Shown piece by piece: positions 28,821 through 40,021 of a stretch of 64,000 nt of DNA. Every line of letters begins with the position of its first letter. Within the stretch, counting starts at the first letter, position 1. Origin of the DNA: Azolla caroliniana (Eukaryota > Polypodiophyta); NCBI GenBank assembly GCA_043228905.1, contig JBHGNT010000014.1, forward strand, positions 1,798,001 to 1,862,000. The letters run 5' to 3'. The notes beneath the pieces were generated by a model. It made no database searches and had not been told where the DNA came from. It saw nothing but the letters and a program-made list of their open reading frames with translations. The position numbers and the translations under genes are program-made.

Positions 28821-29173
28821 GAGAGGGATATATAAGAAGTATATAATAGAGAGGTGAGGAAGTTGGGTTTCGAACCCACAACGTAGTGCTTATAGTGCTA
28901 ACAACTTACCACTAGGGTAAGCTAATTACGATAAAACAAAACAAGAGAGAGAATGGAATACACAAGTACTTCAATGCTCGTACTGAGCGACTGTCATTGA
29001 CTCCTAAAAATATACCTACCTACTAGTCTAGGATTGTAGGCCTCTAACAACCTACCGGTTACACTCTGATCTGGACACCGATTCAGCTATCCGTTTCAAA
29101 CACAAATCTGAACACCGATCCAACTCTCCATTCTAGATATAGATTCGAACATCGATCCGGCTCTTGGCTTATT
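28716..29173 (-). repeat. Diverged LTR-B-like fragment, inverted, with a SINE inside
   Basis: On the minus strand it shares GAGAGTTGGATCGG, AACCGGTAGG, GTTAGAGGCCTAC, AGTAGGTAGG and GAGCATTGAAGTAC with the COP-B2 3' LTR at 30331-30500. Both ends are worn and no boundaries are clear. Confidence 0.55.
28766..28947 (-). mobile_element. tRNA-derived SINE with 15-bp target duplications
   Basis: AGAGAATGGAATACA occurs at 28751-28765 and 28948-28962, flanking a 182-bp insert. On the minus strand the insert has a tRNA-like head: A box TTAGCTTACCCTAGTGG and B box GGGTTCGAAACCC about 35 bp later. It then becomes pyrimidine-rich and ends in a CT microsatellite tail. Long direct repeats and a pol III-type head are the standard signs of a SINE. 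Confidence 0.8.
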
Positions 29174-29178
29174 TAGGC

Positions 29179-29581
29179 TATTGAGAATCAAGCTCAACAT
29201 AGTGTAACGTGTGAACCACCCTTTCAGCATCCATGACCACTCAAAGGTCAAGAGTCATACCACTCTCTACCCATTAAACTATGTGTCATAAAATCATATT
29301 CTATGACACATAACTAATGGGTTCCACATTCCCCATGACCATAAGACTTCACATTCCTCAAGGCTCTAGTGAGAGAGTGGACGTTGTAGTGAGTAAATGA
29401 AGAGAGAGGGTGACCCTATATAAAGCACCCTCCTCCTACTTCATATTAAGTTGGTTATGACTCTTTGTAATACTACATTTTTGTATCTCTATTCTACTTG
29501 TGAAATATACACCTTCTTCTTCTTGAGTATTTTATTTCTCTTGCTTATCTATCTCCTGTTCTCTTCTCTCCTCTATTTTTA

Positions 29582-29628
<47 letters not shown>

Positions 29629-29676
29629 ACACACATATCTATTCCGTTGCACAAGAATCACTATTGATTCTTTACA
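29179..29676 (+). repeat. Solo LTR-A
   Basis: 498 bp, TATTGAGAATCAAGC (TG mutated to TA) to ...TGATTCTTTACA, flanked on both sides by TAGGC (29174-29178, 29677-29681). It includes the LTR-A palindrome, TATA box (CCTATATAAAGCACC) and a CA microsatellite at 29584-29627. No primer binding site follows, so this is a solo LTR left by LTR-LTR recombination. Confidence 0.85.
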
Positions 29677-29798
29677 TAGGCAATCCAGATCATGCTGAGC
29701 TTTCTCACTCAACAAAATTACATGTAGCTTTTTGCATAGTTAATTAGTTATGTCAAGGACACAACTAATTGTTCCCATTCCCATGCTTTCACCCATTG

Positions 29799-30330
29799 CC
29801 ACTTTGTGCGCGATCGGGTTCAGAGCAGTGAAGTTGAATTGAAGTATGTTCGGATTGATTGGCAGGTGGTTGACATCTTCACCAAGGCCCTTGGACTGGA
29901 CAAGTTGCAACACTTCTCGGAGATGCTTGGTATTCAACACCTTGGTGTGCCAGACTTGAGGGGTAGAGAAATCGACAAGAATAGTTGCGATGATGAGCTG
30001 GAGCAAGAGTTAACCGAAAAGAAGAGGAGAGCCGACAAAGAAGATGAATCAGAGACAATCGATTTGGTAAAAAGAAAAGATTCGGACAAGCCACATCATA
30101 TGAGAGCCAAGAAGACGAGAAGGCAATGGGGAACGATGCCGAAGCGGGAGTACCGACGGGTCAGAGAGTGCCGAAATCTTAAAGGCAAGAAGAAGGCCGC
30201 CGAAGGCCCGAGTAGTAGAGAGGCTGAGCGAACGGGTCGAGGAGCACGTGCCAGGAGACAAGCTGGCAGGAGGGGCCGAGGCGAGGAATCAATAGAGTAG
30301 GAAGAACCTCAAGTTGAGCTTTGAGGGGAG
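29799..30330 (+). pseudogene. COP-B2 end of RNase H and charged C-terminal extension
   Basis: Coding resumes after the TIR element: VELKYVRIDWQVVDIFTKAL and GVPDLRGREI. It then becomes highly charged (ELEQELTEKKRRADKEDE, GRGARARRQAGRRGRGEE) and ends at TAG 30298. The polypurine tract GAGCTTTGAGGGGAG stands before the LTR at 30331. The extension parallels that of COP-B1 but differs in sequence. Confidence 0.75.
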
Positions 30331-30545
30331 TGTTGAGAGCTGGATCGGATGAAGACCGGTCTGTGGTGAGACGGATCGGTGGAGAGTTAGATCCGCGGGG
30401 AGCCGGTAGGGCATTAGAGGCCTACTCTCCTAGTCTTAGTAGGTAGGAATAACTTTACGAATTAGTGTCAGATGCTCTTTATGAGCATTCAAGTACTGAC
30501 AATACTTGTGTTAGCCCATTTGAATAATGGGGTGAACTTTTGCTT
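30331..30545 (+). repeat. COP-B2 3' LTR-B, truncated
   Basis: It starts TGTTGAGAGCTGGATCGG directly after the polypurine tract. It follows LTR-B for about 200 bp (GAGCATTCAAGTACTGAC region) and then changes to unrelated sequence near 30545. Confidence 0.7.
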
Positions 30546-30559
30546 ACCTTTGTCTTCTT

Positions 30560-31445
30560 TCATCGCCTCTAAAGCAACTCGTTTCGTTTCCCATCTGTTT
30601 TGTTCTCGGGTTTTGTTGAAGGACCCACTTCTTTAGTTCTCCTTCTCTTTTCTTCTACTATCATCTCGTGGGCATTCACCATTGCTATCTTGGTGATCGC
30701 TATGAGTGAATCTATTGGGTCATTCCACTTAGTACTACTCCATATCTTGTCGCCTGCCTTCCGTAAGTCCTGTGGTTGGACTCTTATTTCATTAGTGGAC
30801 TTGATCACCTTTCCCCATAATCCTAATTCTATCTAGGGATCATCAACCTTCAACTCGAAGGTAGTTGAAAAGTACATTGCTTGAACATTCTTCGACTCTT
30901 CGTCCTCCATCAATTTCTTCATCCTACCTTTGCTGAAGTTGGATTTTAGGGGTTATTGGGTTTCTTACAAGTGGATTCTCCCATTTTGATAGATGATAAG
31001 GTTTCTTTCTAATGTGTCCTTATGACTCTGACAATCCCTTCTGAGGTGCTCTGTGTTATCGCACCATATGCGTCGGCGGATGAATTCGCCGTTTTGTCTT
31101 TCAGAGAGCTTTTGTCAAACACCCGAGCTTTCATCCTTCTCAAGCTTTGTGAACTTGAGCTATAAATCCCTCATTCTCTTTACCAATTCATCACTTGCAA
31201 ACTTTGGATCCTTTGCCAACATCCGTTTGGGTTCTTGATTCTTGTTTTGGATGTTCTGTGTTTGTCGTCTTTATTTCGATGTCATAGCCATCCTCCATCC
31301 TTAGCACTCTCCTTCTTAGTAAGCGACAAGCCTCGGGTATCTTCGCCCAATCAAACACCAAACCGGTCATGCTTGTTTGGTCCTCTAGAAGAATGATGAT
31401 ATCATTTCTAAAAGATTTATCTACCACTTGAACAAATAGATCCAC
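30560..31445 (-). pseudogene. Gag-like zinc-knuckle relic
   Basis: Minus-strand pieces: 31445-31191 (FVQVVDKSFRNDIIILLED, MTGLVFDWAKIPEACRLL, VLRMEDGYDIEI), then about 31090-30960 with a degenerate CCHC-like IWCDNTEHLRRDC followed by NGRIHL, then 30808-30569 (IKSTNEIRVQPQDL, KIAMVNAHEMIVEEKRR). I do not recognise the family. The zinc-knuckle-like motif and setting suggest the gag of an old LTR element. Several stops. Confidence 0.35.
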
Positions 31446-31599
31446 CTTTTCTGACTGTAATTGTTCTCATTCTCCCTTAGCAACTTTGAGACTGAAAGTC
31501 CTTTACTCCCCTTCTTGGTCCATTCGAGAAAGCTCTTCTACTCTTACAACATCCAACTCATCATCGTCATCATGAAACTTCTCATCTCTACATTGAAGC

Positions 31600-31755
31600 C
31601 CTTGTCTGCCATCTTTGTGTTGGCACGTTTGTTTACCATTTTCGTTGATTTTCTAATCTTCCATTTGGCAAACTTTAACTCCAAAACTCCCCTTCTCAGG
31701 GACACTCCATGCTGGATTCACCAACTTTTATGTTGTTAAGGTTGTGGTTGTCTAT
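31600..31755. repeat. Segment duplicated at 40515-40673
   Basis: The 155 bp from CCTTGTCTGCC to TTGTCTATTTT is repeated almost unchanged before the COP-D LTR. Here it is followed by 15-25 bp resembling the COP-D LTR end (TGAAGAATCGTGACC). Confidence 0.75.
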
Positions 31756-31828
31756 TTTTGAAGAATCGTGACCAACCGAAGGGACATCAACTGAAAGGAA
31801 CCGGCCCGAGTTGAGCTTGAGGGGGCGT

Positions 31829-31909
31829 GTTGAGAATCAAGCTCAACATAGTGTAACGTGTGAACCACTCTTTCAGCATCCATGAGCACTCAAAGGTCAA
31901 GAGTCATAC
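31829..31909 (+). repeat. LTR-A (second copy), left part, with polypurine tract
   Basis: It begins TGTTGAGAATCAAGC right after AGTTGAGCTTGAGGGGGCG, a copia polypurine tract, so this is a 3' LTR. GYP-2 interrupts it at 31910; the remainder is at 39590-40021. Confidence 0.85.
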
Positions 31910-32379
31910 TATTATGGGCATGACCATATAATATCCCGTGGTGAGAATTTACCGTAGTATTCTATACACGTGGATAAGTGTGAGGGTTAAACGAGAGTGT
32001 AAAGAAGGGGAGGATTACTTTTAATCCTTGGGATTGAGACAACCCATTAGGCCAACTGTGAACATGGCCGGGGGGCCTTGGGTATCGCTATAAATAAGAG
32101 GCCTAGCTACCCTTATTTCATTATCTTGTTGACTACGTCGAGACTTTGTCTTGTGGTGGGTCAACTCTTGTAGTGAGCGCGCCAGCACCAGGTACGACTC
32201 GACGCCACAACGGTGGTATGGGACGCCGATCGAGGCTCGAGTCCGTCTCGATCCCTTCGCTCGGGGGTGGTCGGGTGGATCGGCACCCTTCTTTCTCTCT
32301 CTCTCCTCTCTATCTAGATCTATCTATTCATCTATATTCTATCCTTATCTAATGCTTACATTAGTCTATGTCTCTTACA
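31910..32379 (+). repeat. GYP-2 5' LTR
   Basis: It runs from TATTATGGGCATGACC to ...TATGTCTCTTACA. A TATA-like CGCTATAAATAAGAG lies near 32088. It differs from the 3' LTR at scattered positions. Confidence 0.9.
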
Positions 32380-32381
32380 GT

Positions 32382-32393
32382 TGGTATCAAAAC
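32382..32393 (+). other. GYP-2 primer binding site
   Basis: TGGTATCAAAAC lies 2 bp after the LTR and resembles the initiator-Met type site TGGTATCAGAGC with two changes. Confidence 0.6.
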
Positions 32394-34071
32394 TCATTTT
32401 CTAATGTTTCTTTTGTTGTGTTTTGTGTTTTTGATTGATGGCGATCGATCGATGTGCGGTTGGCCTTGATCCAGACAACGATCAACAAAAGAACTTCGGT
32501 AATCTTTCGTGTTTTTTTTTTTTGTCTATTTTTTCTCTAATCATGTGTATGGATAATATGTAGATTTTTTTCATTAATTCAATGATGTTGTAGTGGTAAT
32601 TCATTGGTTGTATAAAACGTTTACATATGTGTATGAGGTCAATACCTCATTTGACGTATATTGAATATGTGATGAGTGTCGTATGCGCACGAGGTTAATA
32701 CCTCAATTGCGTATTATGTTCACAAACATATGTTACGTTTGCGTATGAGGTCAATACCTCGATTCATTGTAAATGATATGCGTTTGGTCTCGTATGCGTA
32801 GGAGGTCAATACCTCAATTACGTATTACGATTAACCCTTATTTTTGGATGTCTCGTGTACGTAGAGGTATATGCCTCGATTACGTATCTCGATTACGTCA
32901 TTTTTGGCTATTAAATATAACGATTTGTTTAATATAGGCATATGTGGTCATGTGTATACATAGTTGATCGTATATATGTGATAATATACATATGTGTATA
33001 TAAGTTATTACGTGATTTTAAATCAAATGTTTTCCTTTTCGGGGAAAGGATCTTGGTGGCCGTCCTCACATTTTTGTGAGAATAGCATTGTCACCATCCT
33101 TTTTTTCAACAATTTTTTATTGTTGAAATCCCCGTTGGTGACTTCGATATTTCGTTATGTAAAGAAACGCCTATAGCCATAATGATGTTGAGTACGTAGG
33201 GCTTGACTCACTTCATGTGAGGTCGCTCCTATGACACACATATCCAACATCCCTCCCTCATTACATGGATACGATGCCACCATGAGATCACTCTTACGAG
33301 AGGCATTCGTAATGAAGTGACCATGTGATGGGCCACGTGGGCCTACTACGAAAAGAGGGCTCATTTGGCTTGACCATTAGGTTGCACTTTGGCGTATGCC
33401 ATCGTAATTACGAGACTTGAGGTTAGGTAACGTACCAACATAGTTGTAGTAAATGAGGGCGAAATAAGGACTCTTGACATATATGTTTCTTTTAAAAAAA
33501 CATATATGGGCAAATGCCTCGCATATCTTATATATGCATGAAACATTAAACATTCAAGAAGAGCAACCTATTTGGTTGGCTCAAGTGTTTAATGCATTTG
33601 TTCTCGAGGTCTCGAGTTCAAATATGACCAAGACCATACAACATCGTTGATACATATGACTATAACAGATGTTTAGACTCGAGGTCTAAGTGCACTTCGG
33701 GGTCCTCGTAATAGGACTTAAAGAGCCGAAACCACATATGTGGGCACCAAAACATAGTTTATTGTTAACATTTTTTTAGTGTATAAACTATTCATGACGT
33801 GAACATACATGGTTGAGCCTCGGGGAGCCGCCATGAAAAAATCGATATAGAGATCAGGGAAAGACATTAAATCGTCACCCCCATGGTTTTTAAAATACCT
33901 TTGTGTTACCATAGTAACCTGATCTTGAATCTCATCTCATACGTCTTGAGGGGTATTGACGTGAGATCATGATATCGATTAATGTTTGCCCATGATATGT
34001 TTACATCACGACATGATGTTATGTTTATTTGTTTGACCTTATCCTATTTCTTTTCCAGAAATAATCATTTA
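32394..34071 (+). other. GYP-2 5' leader, probably containing an intron
   Basis: 1.7 kb without a long ORF. A short ATG frame at 32439 (MAIDRCAVGLDPDNDQ) runs to AACTTCG-GTAATC, a possible donor near 32498. A strong acceptor (TATTTCTTTTCCAG) ends at 34058, 13 bp before the gag ATG. It contains five hairpins built on GAGGTCAATACCTC (32634-32880) and a weak tRNA-like stretch at 33567-33625 (TTGGCTCAAGTG... GAGTTCAAAT). Confidence 0.45.
32634..32880. repeat. Five hairpins in the GYP-2 leader
   Basis: GAGGTCAATACCTC or close variants (GAGGTTAATACCTC, GAGGTATATGCCTC) recur about every 55 bp near 32636, 32690, 32746, 32802 and 32864. Each is embedded in a longer imperfect palindrome with CGTATGCG-type arms. 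Confidence 0.75.
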
Positions 34072-35198
34072 ATGGCTCAAAATAACGACCCGATGTCATC
34101 CGCTCAAGTGGAAGGAACTCAAGGGAATCCTCTTGGACAAATGTCCATTGAGATGTATTTTTCGCAAATAATCCAATACCTTAGTTTCACTGCTCAACAG
34201 ATGGCCGAACTTTGGCAATCTCAAAGTGCTCTCGAGGCACGTGTCATTAGTTTACAACGTGAGACTAATAGACCTGATGAGCGACAAGGTGAACCATCGT
34301 TTGTCGTTAAGCCATTTATGGGAGAAAAAAAGGAAAGAACCGAAGAAGCAATTTGCACGTGGCTGGGCCGATGGGAGTCTCATTTTGCGCTCTATCCCAC
34401 GCCAGATAGTACGAAGACTGCATATGTCGGCCGAGAACTAGGGGGTAAGGTTGCCGCCAGGTGGGGTGGGCTCCGTACTTTGGGGAAATTGCCCGATACC
34501 TGGACAGATTTTGTCACAGTTTTCAAGGGCCAATTTTTGCAACCTCCCTCATGAACCGAGGCAGCACAAGCTTTAATGAACCTCTCAAGCAGGAAGTTTT
34601 CCTCGCTAGAAGAATATGTCCACCATGCTAGAACCCAAATCCAAAAATCGGGTCTAGAAGGGGACAATTGGTTAATAACTTGTTTTGTTAATGGCATCCC
34701 CAATTCAGACTATCATTGGATAGGGCACGATAAGGATCCAAAATCCTTCAAAGAGGCCGTTGAAATAGTTCTTCGCTATCAACGCAGTTCGAAGAAGGAC
34801 CACAATGAACCCAACGAAGCACCCGAGACTAAGTAGTCACAATTCGATGGGAAACGCAATACACCCAACGAATTCATGGATCGCGATTATAAGCGACAAC
34901 ATTCTTTTTGTGTATTCTGCAAAAAGAAGGGTCATGTACAAAAGAGCAATGTCGAAAGCTCCAACGGAAAGAGCATGACAACAAAGCTAAAGCTGCAGAC
35001 CATAAAGGTCAGATTCCTAATGTCCTTCAGGTCTATACACATCATTTAAGTAATTGTCAATGTTCTTTCCCTCACTATGTATTGGGTCCCAATGATTTAC
35101 TACGTTGTCGCGAAGATTCGCGCATGCGTGTGCTACTCGAGCGACCACCAGGGTCTTGGACTGGGGAGGACGTTCGCGGAATTATCGAAGCTAGATGA
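34072..35198 (+). pseudogene. GYP-2 gag
   Basis: ATG 34072. It reads MSIEMYFSQIIQYLSF, a short coiled coil, VKPFMGEKKERTEEAICTWL and ALYPTPDSTKTAYVGREL, typical of chromovirus gag. In-frame TGA at 34552 and TAG at 34834 interrupt it. The zinc knuckle begins FCVFCKKKGHV and is completed only after a frameshift (KEQCRKLQ). The segment after the knuckle to 35198 is unrecognised. Confidence 0.8.
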
Positions 35199-35205
35199 CG
35201 ATCAA

Positions 35206-35690
35206 TGTAAGATTGGATGAAATTTGTTCACTTGAGAAGAAGAAAGATTGTACACTTGAGAAGTAGAAAAACATGAAGAAGATAAAGACAAATATAATTA
35301 TATTGATGATAGTGGTGTTGGTGATATCACATATTGAGCCCCCCTTACACAAGCCCAACTAGAGGCTTTTATAGGTCTTTCCATGCTTGTGACATGCACA
35401 AAACCATGGGCTAAAACCATGGTTTTGTGCACACGGTTTTGCTTATGTCATGCACAAACCATGGGTTTAGAACCATGGTTTTGTGCACACGGTTTTCTAT
35501 GGTTGTTTCATCTATAATTTGTATATAAAAAGGAAATAGATAGAATTTACACTATATGATAGTTGTCCTAATGGTAAGGCAATCATCTTGTATCTTAGAG
35601 GTGCAAGGTTCAAACCTTGCTTGCACCCTTGTGTATGAACTCAAGTGCCACTAGGCCTTAGGTTTATTTGCTAAGTGCATGTGCAATGTT
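35206..35690 (-). repeat. LTR-like insertion between GYP-2 gag and protease
   Basis: On the minus strand it ends ...CATCCAATCTTACA and has a TATA box (CCTATAAAAGCC near 35370), as an LTR would. Two successive hairpins, TGCACAAAACCATGG with its complement, lie at 35393-35490. A tRNA-like stretch with B box GGTTCAAACC is at 35560-35620 (+). I found no target duplication, and the right boundary is approximate. Confidence 0.45.
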
Positions 35691-35739
35691 GCACATCCTT
35701 GGTTTATTTGTCTCACTCGGTTTCACACCGTAGCCGAAA

Positions 35740-38700
35740 ATCGTCACGACAACGTGCAAACGGGTATATCAATGGATCTCCCATACAATTTTTGTTTGAT
35801 TCGGGAAGCTCACACAACTTTGTGAATGATCGTTTGGTTCAGATATGGGGAATCCAACCCACCGTAAGTGATCACACCTATATGATGCACTTGGCTGATG
35901 GAAGAGTACAATACATCAACGGGGCGATTCATTCATTAGGAATTTCTATTGACACTTATATGTAATGAATCTTTGTACCACTGATGTAATACTAGGTTAT
36001 CCCTGGTTTTATGATAAAAAATCTTCCTTATTTATTGATTGGGTTCATCATTCTATTTCCTTTGTCCTGAATGATTGTACTCATTTTATTCAATGTGTAA
36101 AAAAGCAATCCTCTCGATTGTTTCCTCTCCATCAATATCCGAGTTGTCTTGTTCTACTCTATTTTATTGTGTACTTGATCCAAACATTCACGTTTACAAT
36201 ATTGATAATGTCTCGGTTCAATTAACATATTTTGAACAACAACTTGATGAAAACTTAAATGATTTTCGTGATGTTTTTCTAAGTGAACTACCAGATGGGT
36301 TACCTCCTAAACGTAATATAGACCATCGTATAGATATTGTACCTGGCGTTGCACCAATAAGTATACCTCCTTATCGCTTAAGTCGATCTGAAGAGGATGA
36401 GGTATCTAAGCAACTCAAGGACTATTTACGAATGGGTTATATACGTTATAGTAAATCTCCATGGGGTGCACCAGTTCTCTTGGTTAAAAAGAAAGAGGGC
36501 ACATGGCGTATGTGTATTAATTACCGACACTTGAATAAAGTGACGATCAAGAATTCGTATCCATTGCCCCGGGCTGACAATCTAATTGACCGTCTCCAGG
36601 GAGTTCGGTATTTTACGAAACTTGATCTCCGTACTGGCTACCACCAAATTCGTATAAGTGAGGATGATGTTCCTAAAACGACATTTCATACGCGTTATGG
36701 CCATTATGAGTTTTTGGTTATGCATTTTGGTTTGACCAATGCTCCGGCGACATTTCAACAAGAAATGAATGACATTTTCCGAGAACAACTTGGAAAATTT
36801 GTCGTTATTTTCTTGGATGATATTTTAGTTTATAGCCGTACATTACAAGAACATGCTAAACATGTCCGCTTTGTTTTACAAACATTGCGTGACAAACAGT
36901 TTTACGCGAAGATCTCAAAATGTGAGTTCTTCAAGAAATCAATTACTTATCTTGGACATCCCATAACCGAACGAGGAGTTGAAATTGATCCTTCTCACAT
37001 CGAGAAAATCAAGCTTTGGCCCACGCTTCGGAACATTCGAGAAGTTCGATCATTCCTTGATTTTGTCGGGTTTTTGCGAAAATCCCTTTGTAATTACTCC
37101 CAATTGACGACGCCATTTACTGATCTTTTAAAAGGTCAAACACGTAAGTCTACAAAACCTATTGTTTGGAATGCTACACTAGACCTCACTTTTAAGGAAC
37201 TCAAGGACTTGGTGTGTAAGGCTCCTTCACTTCTTTTACCCGATCCTTCAAAACCTTTTGAGGTTGAAACCGATGCAAGCGATTATGCTATATGTGCTGT
37301 CTTATATCAAGATGGTAAACCAATAGCATTGGAGAGTAAGAAACTTGATTCTACTCAATGTCGGTATACCGTTCAAGAAAAGGAATTATTTGCAGTTATA
37401 CATGCGCTCAAAACATGGCACCATTATCTTTATGGAAATCGCTTTGTGGTAACTATGGACCACGAGTCCTTGAAATATTTTTGTGACCAACAAGACCTGA
37501 AAGGTTGTAAGGCACGATGGGCTGATCTCATCTAGGACTTTGATTTTTCCATACGATATCGTAAAGGTTCCATGAATACTGTTGCTGATGCACTAAGTCG
37601 CATCCGTGAAGTTAACATGCTTAGCTTCACTGAAATAACATCAGATCTTTATAATCACCTTCGAGGAAAGTATCCTGATGACAGTTATTTTGCAAAATAC
37701 TCGGCAAGAGTTGAGTCTGGAACAGACACCACCACATCCTCGAAGGAATACTTCCACATTGCTAACGGTCTACTCTACTGTAATGGGAAGGTTTGTGTTC
37801 TAGATTTGCTTGAGGTCAAAAAGAGAATTCTTTTTGAATTCCATGATGCACCCTCAACAGGGCACCCTGGAATACATCGTACACTCGTTCTCATCTCCAC
37901 TCAATTCTATTGGCATAAGATGCGCCATGACATACATAGTTATGTGACTAAATGTCACCAATGTCATGTTAACAAAGCTGAGCGACTTAAAGCCATGAGA
38001 CTTTTAGATCCCTTGGACATTCCCAATAATAAGTGGGAAATTATATCCATGGATTTTATTGTTAGCCTTCCTTACACCCAAAAAGGCCATGATGCCATAT
38101 GGGTTGTGGTTGATCGACTAACTAAAATCGCCAGATTTATTGCTACTAAAACCACGGTAACAACTCCTGAATTGGCTTACCAATTCGTTGACGAGTTATT
38201 TCATTTTTATGGGTTACTGATGGATATCGTGAGTGATCGAGATCCAAAGTTTACTAGTGACTTTTGGACGCAAGTCTTTAAGAAGTTAGAAACCACGTTG
38301 AGCATGAGCTCCACGGATCATCCTCAATCCGATGGACAGACAGAACGAGTAAATCAAATTATTGAGGACATGCTTCGAGCATATGTTGGTAAAAAACCAA
38401 CAAAATGGGAACTTTATCTCCCAATTTTGGAGTTTGCTTATAACAGCTCCAACCATACGTCGACGGGATATAGTCCTTTTTTGTTGATGTATGGTTTTCA
38501 GCCACGAGCCCTGATTGATGTTAATATACATCATGATGAGTTGCGAAGTACACAAAACTTTCTTCGGGATATGCAAGATATGTTGCATATTGCACGAACT
38601 AATATAAAAACAGCTCAAGATAGAGTGCGTTTTTATGCCGATCATCATAGGAAACCTCGTGTATTCAACCCTGGACAGAAGGTATTTTTACGTGTACCTC

Positions 38701-39105
38701 ACAATTCTAAGACATTGTCTAAGGGTAAGTGCGCTAAGTTAGCGCCACGGTTTTGTGGACCTTTTACAGTCCTCAAACGCATTGGGTCATCAGCCTATCG
38801 TCTCGATCTTCCCAAAGGTGTTGAAATTCATCCAGTTTTTCATGTGAGTCGTCTAAAAGAACTACTAGGTTCTGGCAACAATACAGTTACAACTGAAACT
38901 CTGGTTACTTCTGAAGAATTATCTTCTAAACCACATATACCAGAAAGAATTCTCGATGTTAAAACAAAAAAATTACGTACTAAAGAAATCCGATAATTTA
39001 AAATAAAATGGATGGATAAATCAATAAAAGATGCCACATGGGAATGCGAAAATACTCTCAAAACTAACTTCCCTAACTTTCCATTGCAAGAGTGCAATGT
39101 TTTAA
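35740..39105 (+). pseudogene. GYP-2 pol: protease, RT, RNase H, integrase, chromodomain remnant
   Basis: Protease YINGSPIQFLFDSGSSHNF, with frame changes near 35965 and 36100. From there to 38996 one frame is open except TAG at 37533: RT ([27 protein letters not shown], catalytic [10 protein letters not shown]), RNase H ([24 protein letters not shown]), integrase HHCC (HDAPSTGHPGIHRT, CHQCHVNKAE) and D,D-E at SMDFIVSLP, VSDRDPKF and DGQTERVNQ. After a TAA at 38994 the frame continues with a degenerate chromodomain (FKIKWMDKSIKDATWEC). Active-site residues are intact, but the interruptions rule out a full polyprotein. Confidence 0.9.
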
Positions 39106-39117
39106 AGAGGGGGAGTA
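39104..39117 (+). other. GYP-2 polypurine tract
   Basis: AAAGAGGGGGAGTA immediately before the 3' LTR. Confidence 0.8.
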
Positions 39118-39584
39118 TGTTACGGGCATGACCATATAATATCTTGTGGTGAGAATTTACCGTAGTATTCTATACACGTGGATAAGTGTGAGGGTTAAAC
39201 GAGAGTGTAGAGAAGGGGACGATTACTTTTAATCCTCAGGATTGAGACAACCCATTAAGCCAAGTGTGAACATGGCTGAGGGCCTTGGGTATCGCTATAA
39301 ATAAGGGGCCTAGCTACCCTTATTTCATTATGTTGTTGACTACGTCGAGACTCTGCCTTGTGGTGGGTCAACTCTTGTAGCAAGCGCACCAACACCAAGT
39401 ACGACTCGACGCCACAATGGTGGTATGGGACGCCGATCGAGGCTCGAGTCCGTCTCGATCCCTTCGCTCGGGGGTGGTCGAGTGGATCGGCAACCTTCTT
39501 TCTCTCTCTCATCTCTATCTAGATCTATCTATTCATCTATATTCCATCCTTATCTAATGCTTACATTAGTCTATGTCTCTTACA
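39118..39584 (+). repeat. GYP-2 3' LTR
   Basis: 467 bp from TGTTACGGGCATGACC to ...TATGTCTCTTACA, followed by the CATAC duplication. Confidence 0.93.
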
Positions 39585-39589
39585 CATAC

Positions 39590-39904
39590 CACTTTCTACA
39601 CATTAAACTATGTGTCATAAAATCATATTCTATGACACATAACTAATGGGTTCCACATTCCCCATGACCATAAGATTTCACATTCCTCAAGGCTCTAGTG
39701 AGAGAGTGGACATTGTAGTGAGTAAATGAAGAGAGAGGATGACCCTATATAAAGCACCCTCCTCCTACTTCATATTAAGTTGGTTATGACTCTTTGTAAT
39801 ACTACATTTTTGTATCTCTATTCTACTTGTGAAATATACAACTTCTTGAGTATTTTATTGCTCTTGCTTATCTATCTCCTGTTCTCTTCTCTCCTCTATT
39901 TTTA

Positions 39905-39974
<70 letters not shown>

Positions 39975-40021
39975 CACACATATCTATTCAGCTACACAAG
40001 AATCACCATCAATTCTTTACA
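39590..40021 (+). repeat. LTR-A (second copy), right part
   Basis: It continues 31829-31909 after GYP-2, with the palindrome, TATA box and an expanded CA microsatellite (about 39905-39974). It ends ...CAATTCTTTACA. TAGAC follows, matching TAGGC downstream of the solo LTR at 29179. Confidence 0.88.

Larger units (their letters stand above)
28496..29794. mobile_element. TIR DNA element in COP-B2, itself filled with later insertions
   Basis: Left end GGGTGAAAGAATGTGAATGG and right end, complemented, GGGTGAAAGCATGGGAATGG form terminal inverted repeats. ATTG flanks both sides (28492-28495, 29795-29798), and removing the insert restores copia sequence (GTGCATTGCCACTTTG). It holds an LTR-B-like fragment, a SINE and a solo LTR-A, so the original element may have been only a few hundred bases. 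Superfamily uncertain. Confidence 0.7.
31910..39584 (+). mobile_element. GYP-2: Ty3/gypsy chromovirus, nearly complete, decayed
   Basis: LTRs of 470 and 467 bp (TGTTACGGGCATGACC..., TG mutated to TA in the 5' copy), flanked by CATAC at 31905-31909 and 39585-39589. It is 7.7 kb long, with primer binding site, long leader, gag, protease-RT-RNase H-integrase, a chromodomain remnant and a polypurine tract. The few LTR differences and handful of stops suggest moderate age. It is nested in LTR-A. Confidence 0.93.

Noticed and set aside
29451-29747. ORF with a long Thr-His run (also 39780-40043)
   Set aside because: Translation of the CA microsatellite inside LTR-A.
33567-33625. tRNA gene
   Set aside because: Only weak A- and B-box resemblance, no cloverleaf arms, and it lies inside a retroelement leader.
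35560-35625. Functional tRNA gene
   Set aside because: The B box is good but acceptor and anticodon stems do not pair; treated as a tRNA-like module.
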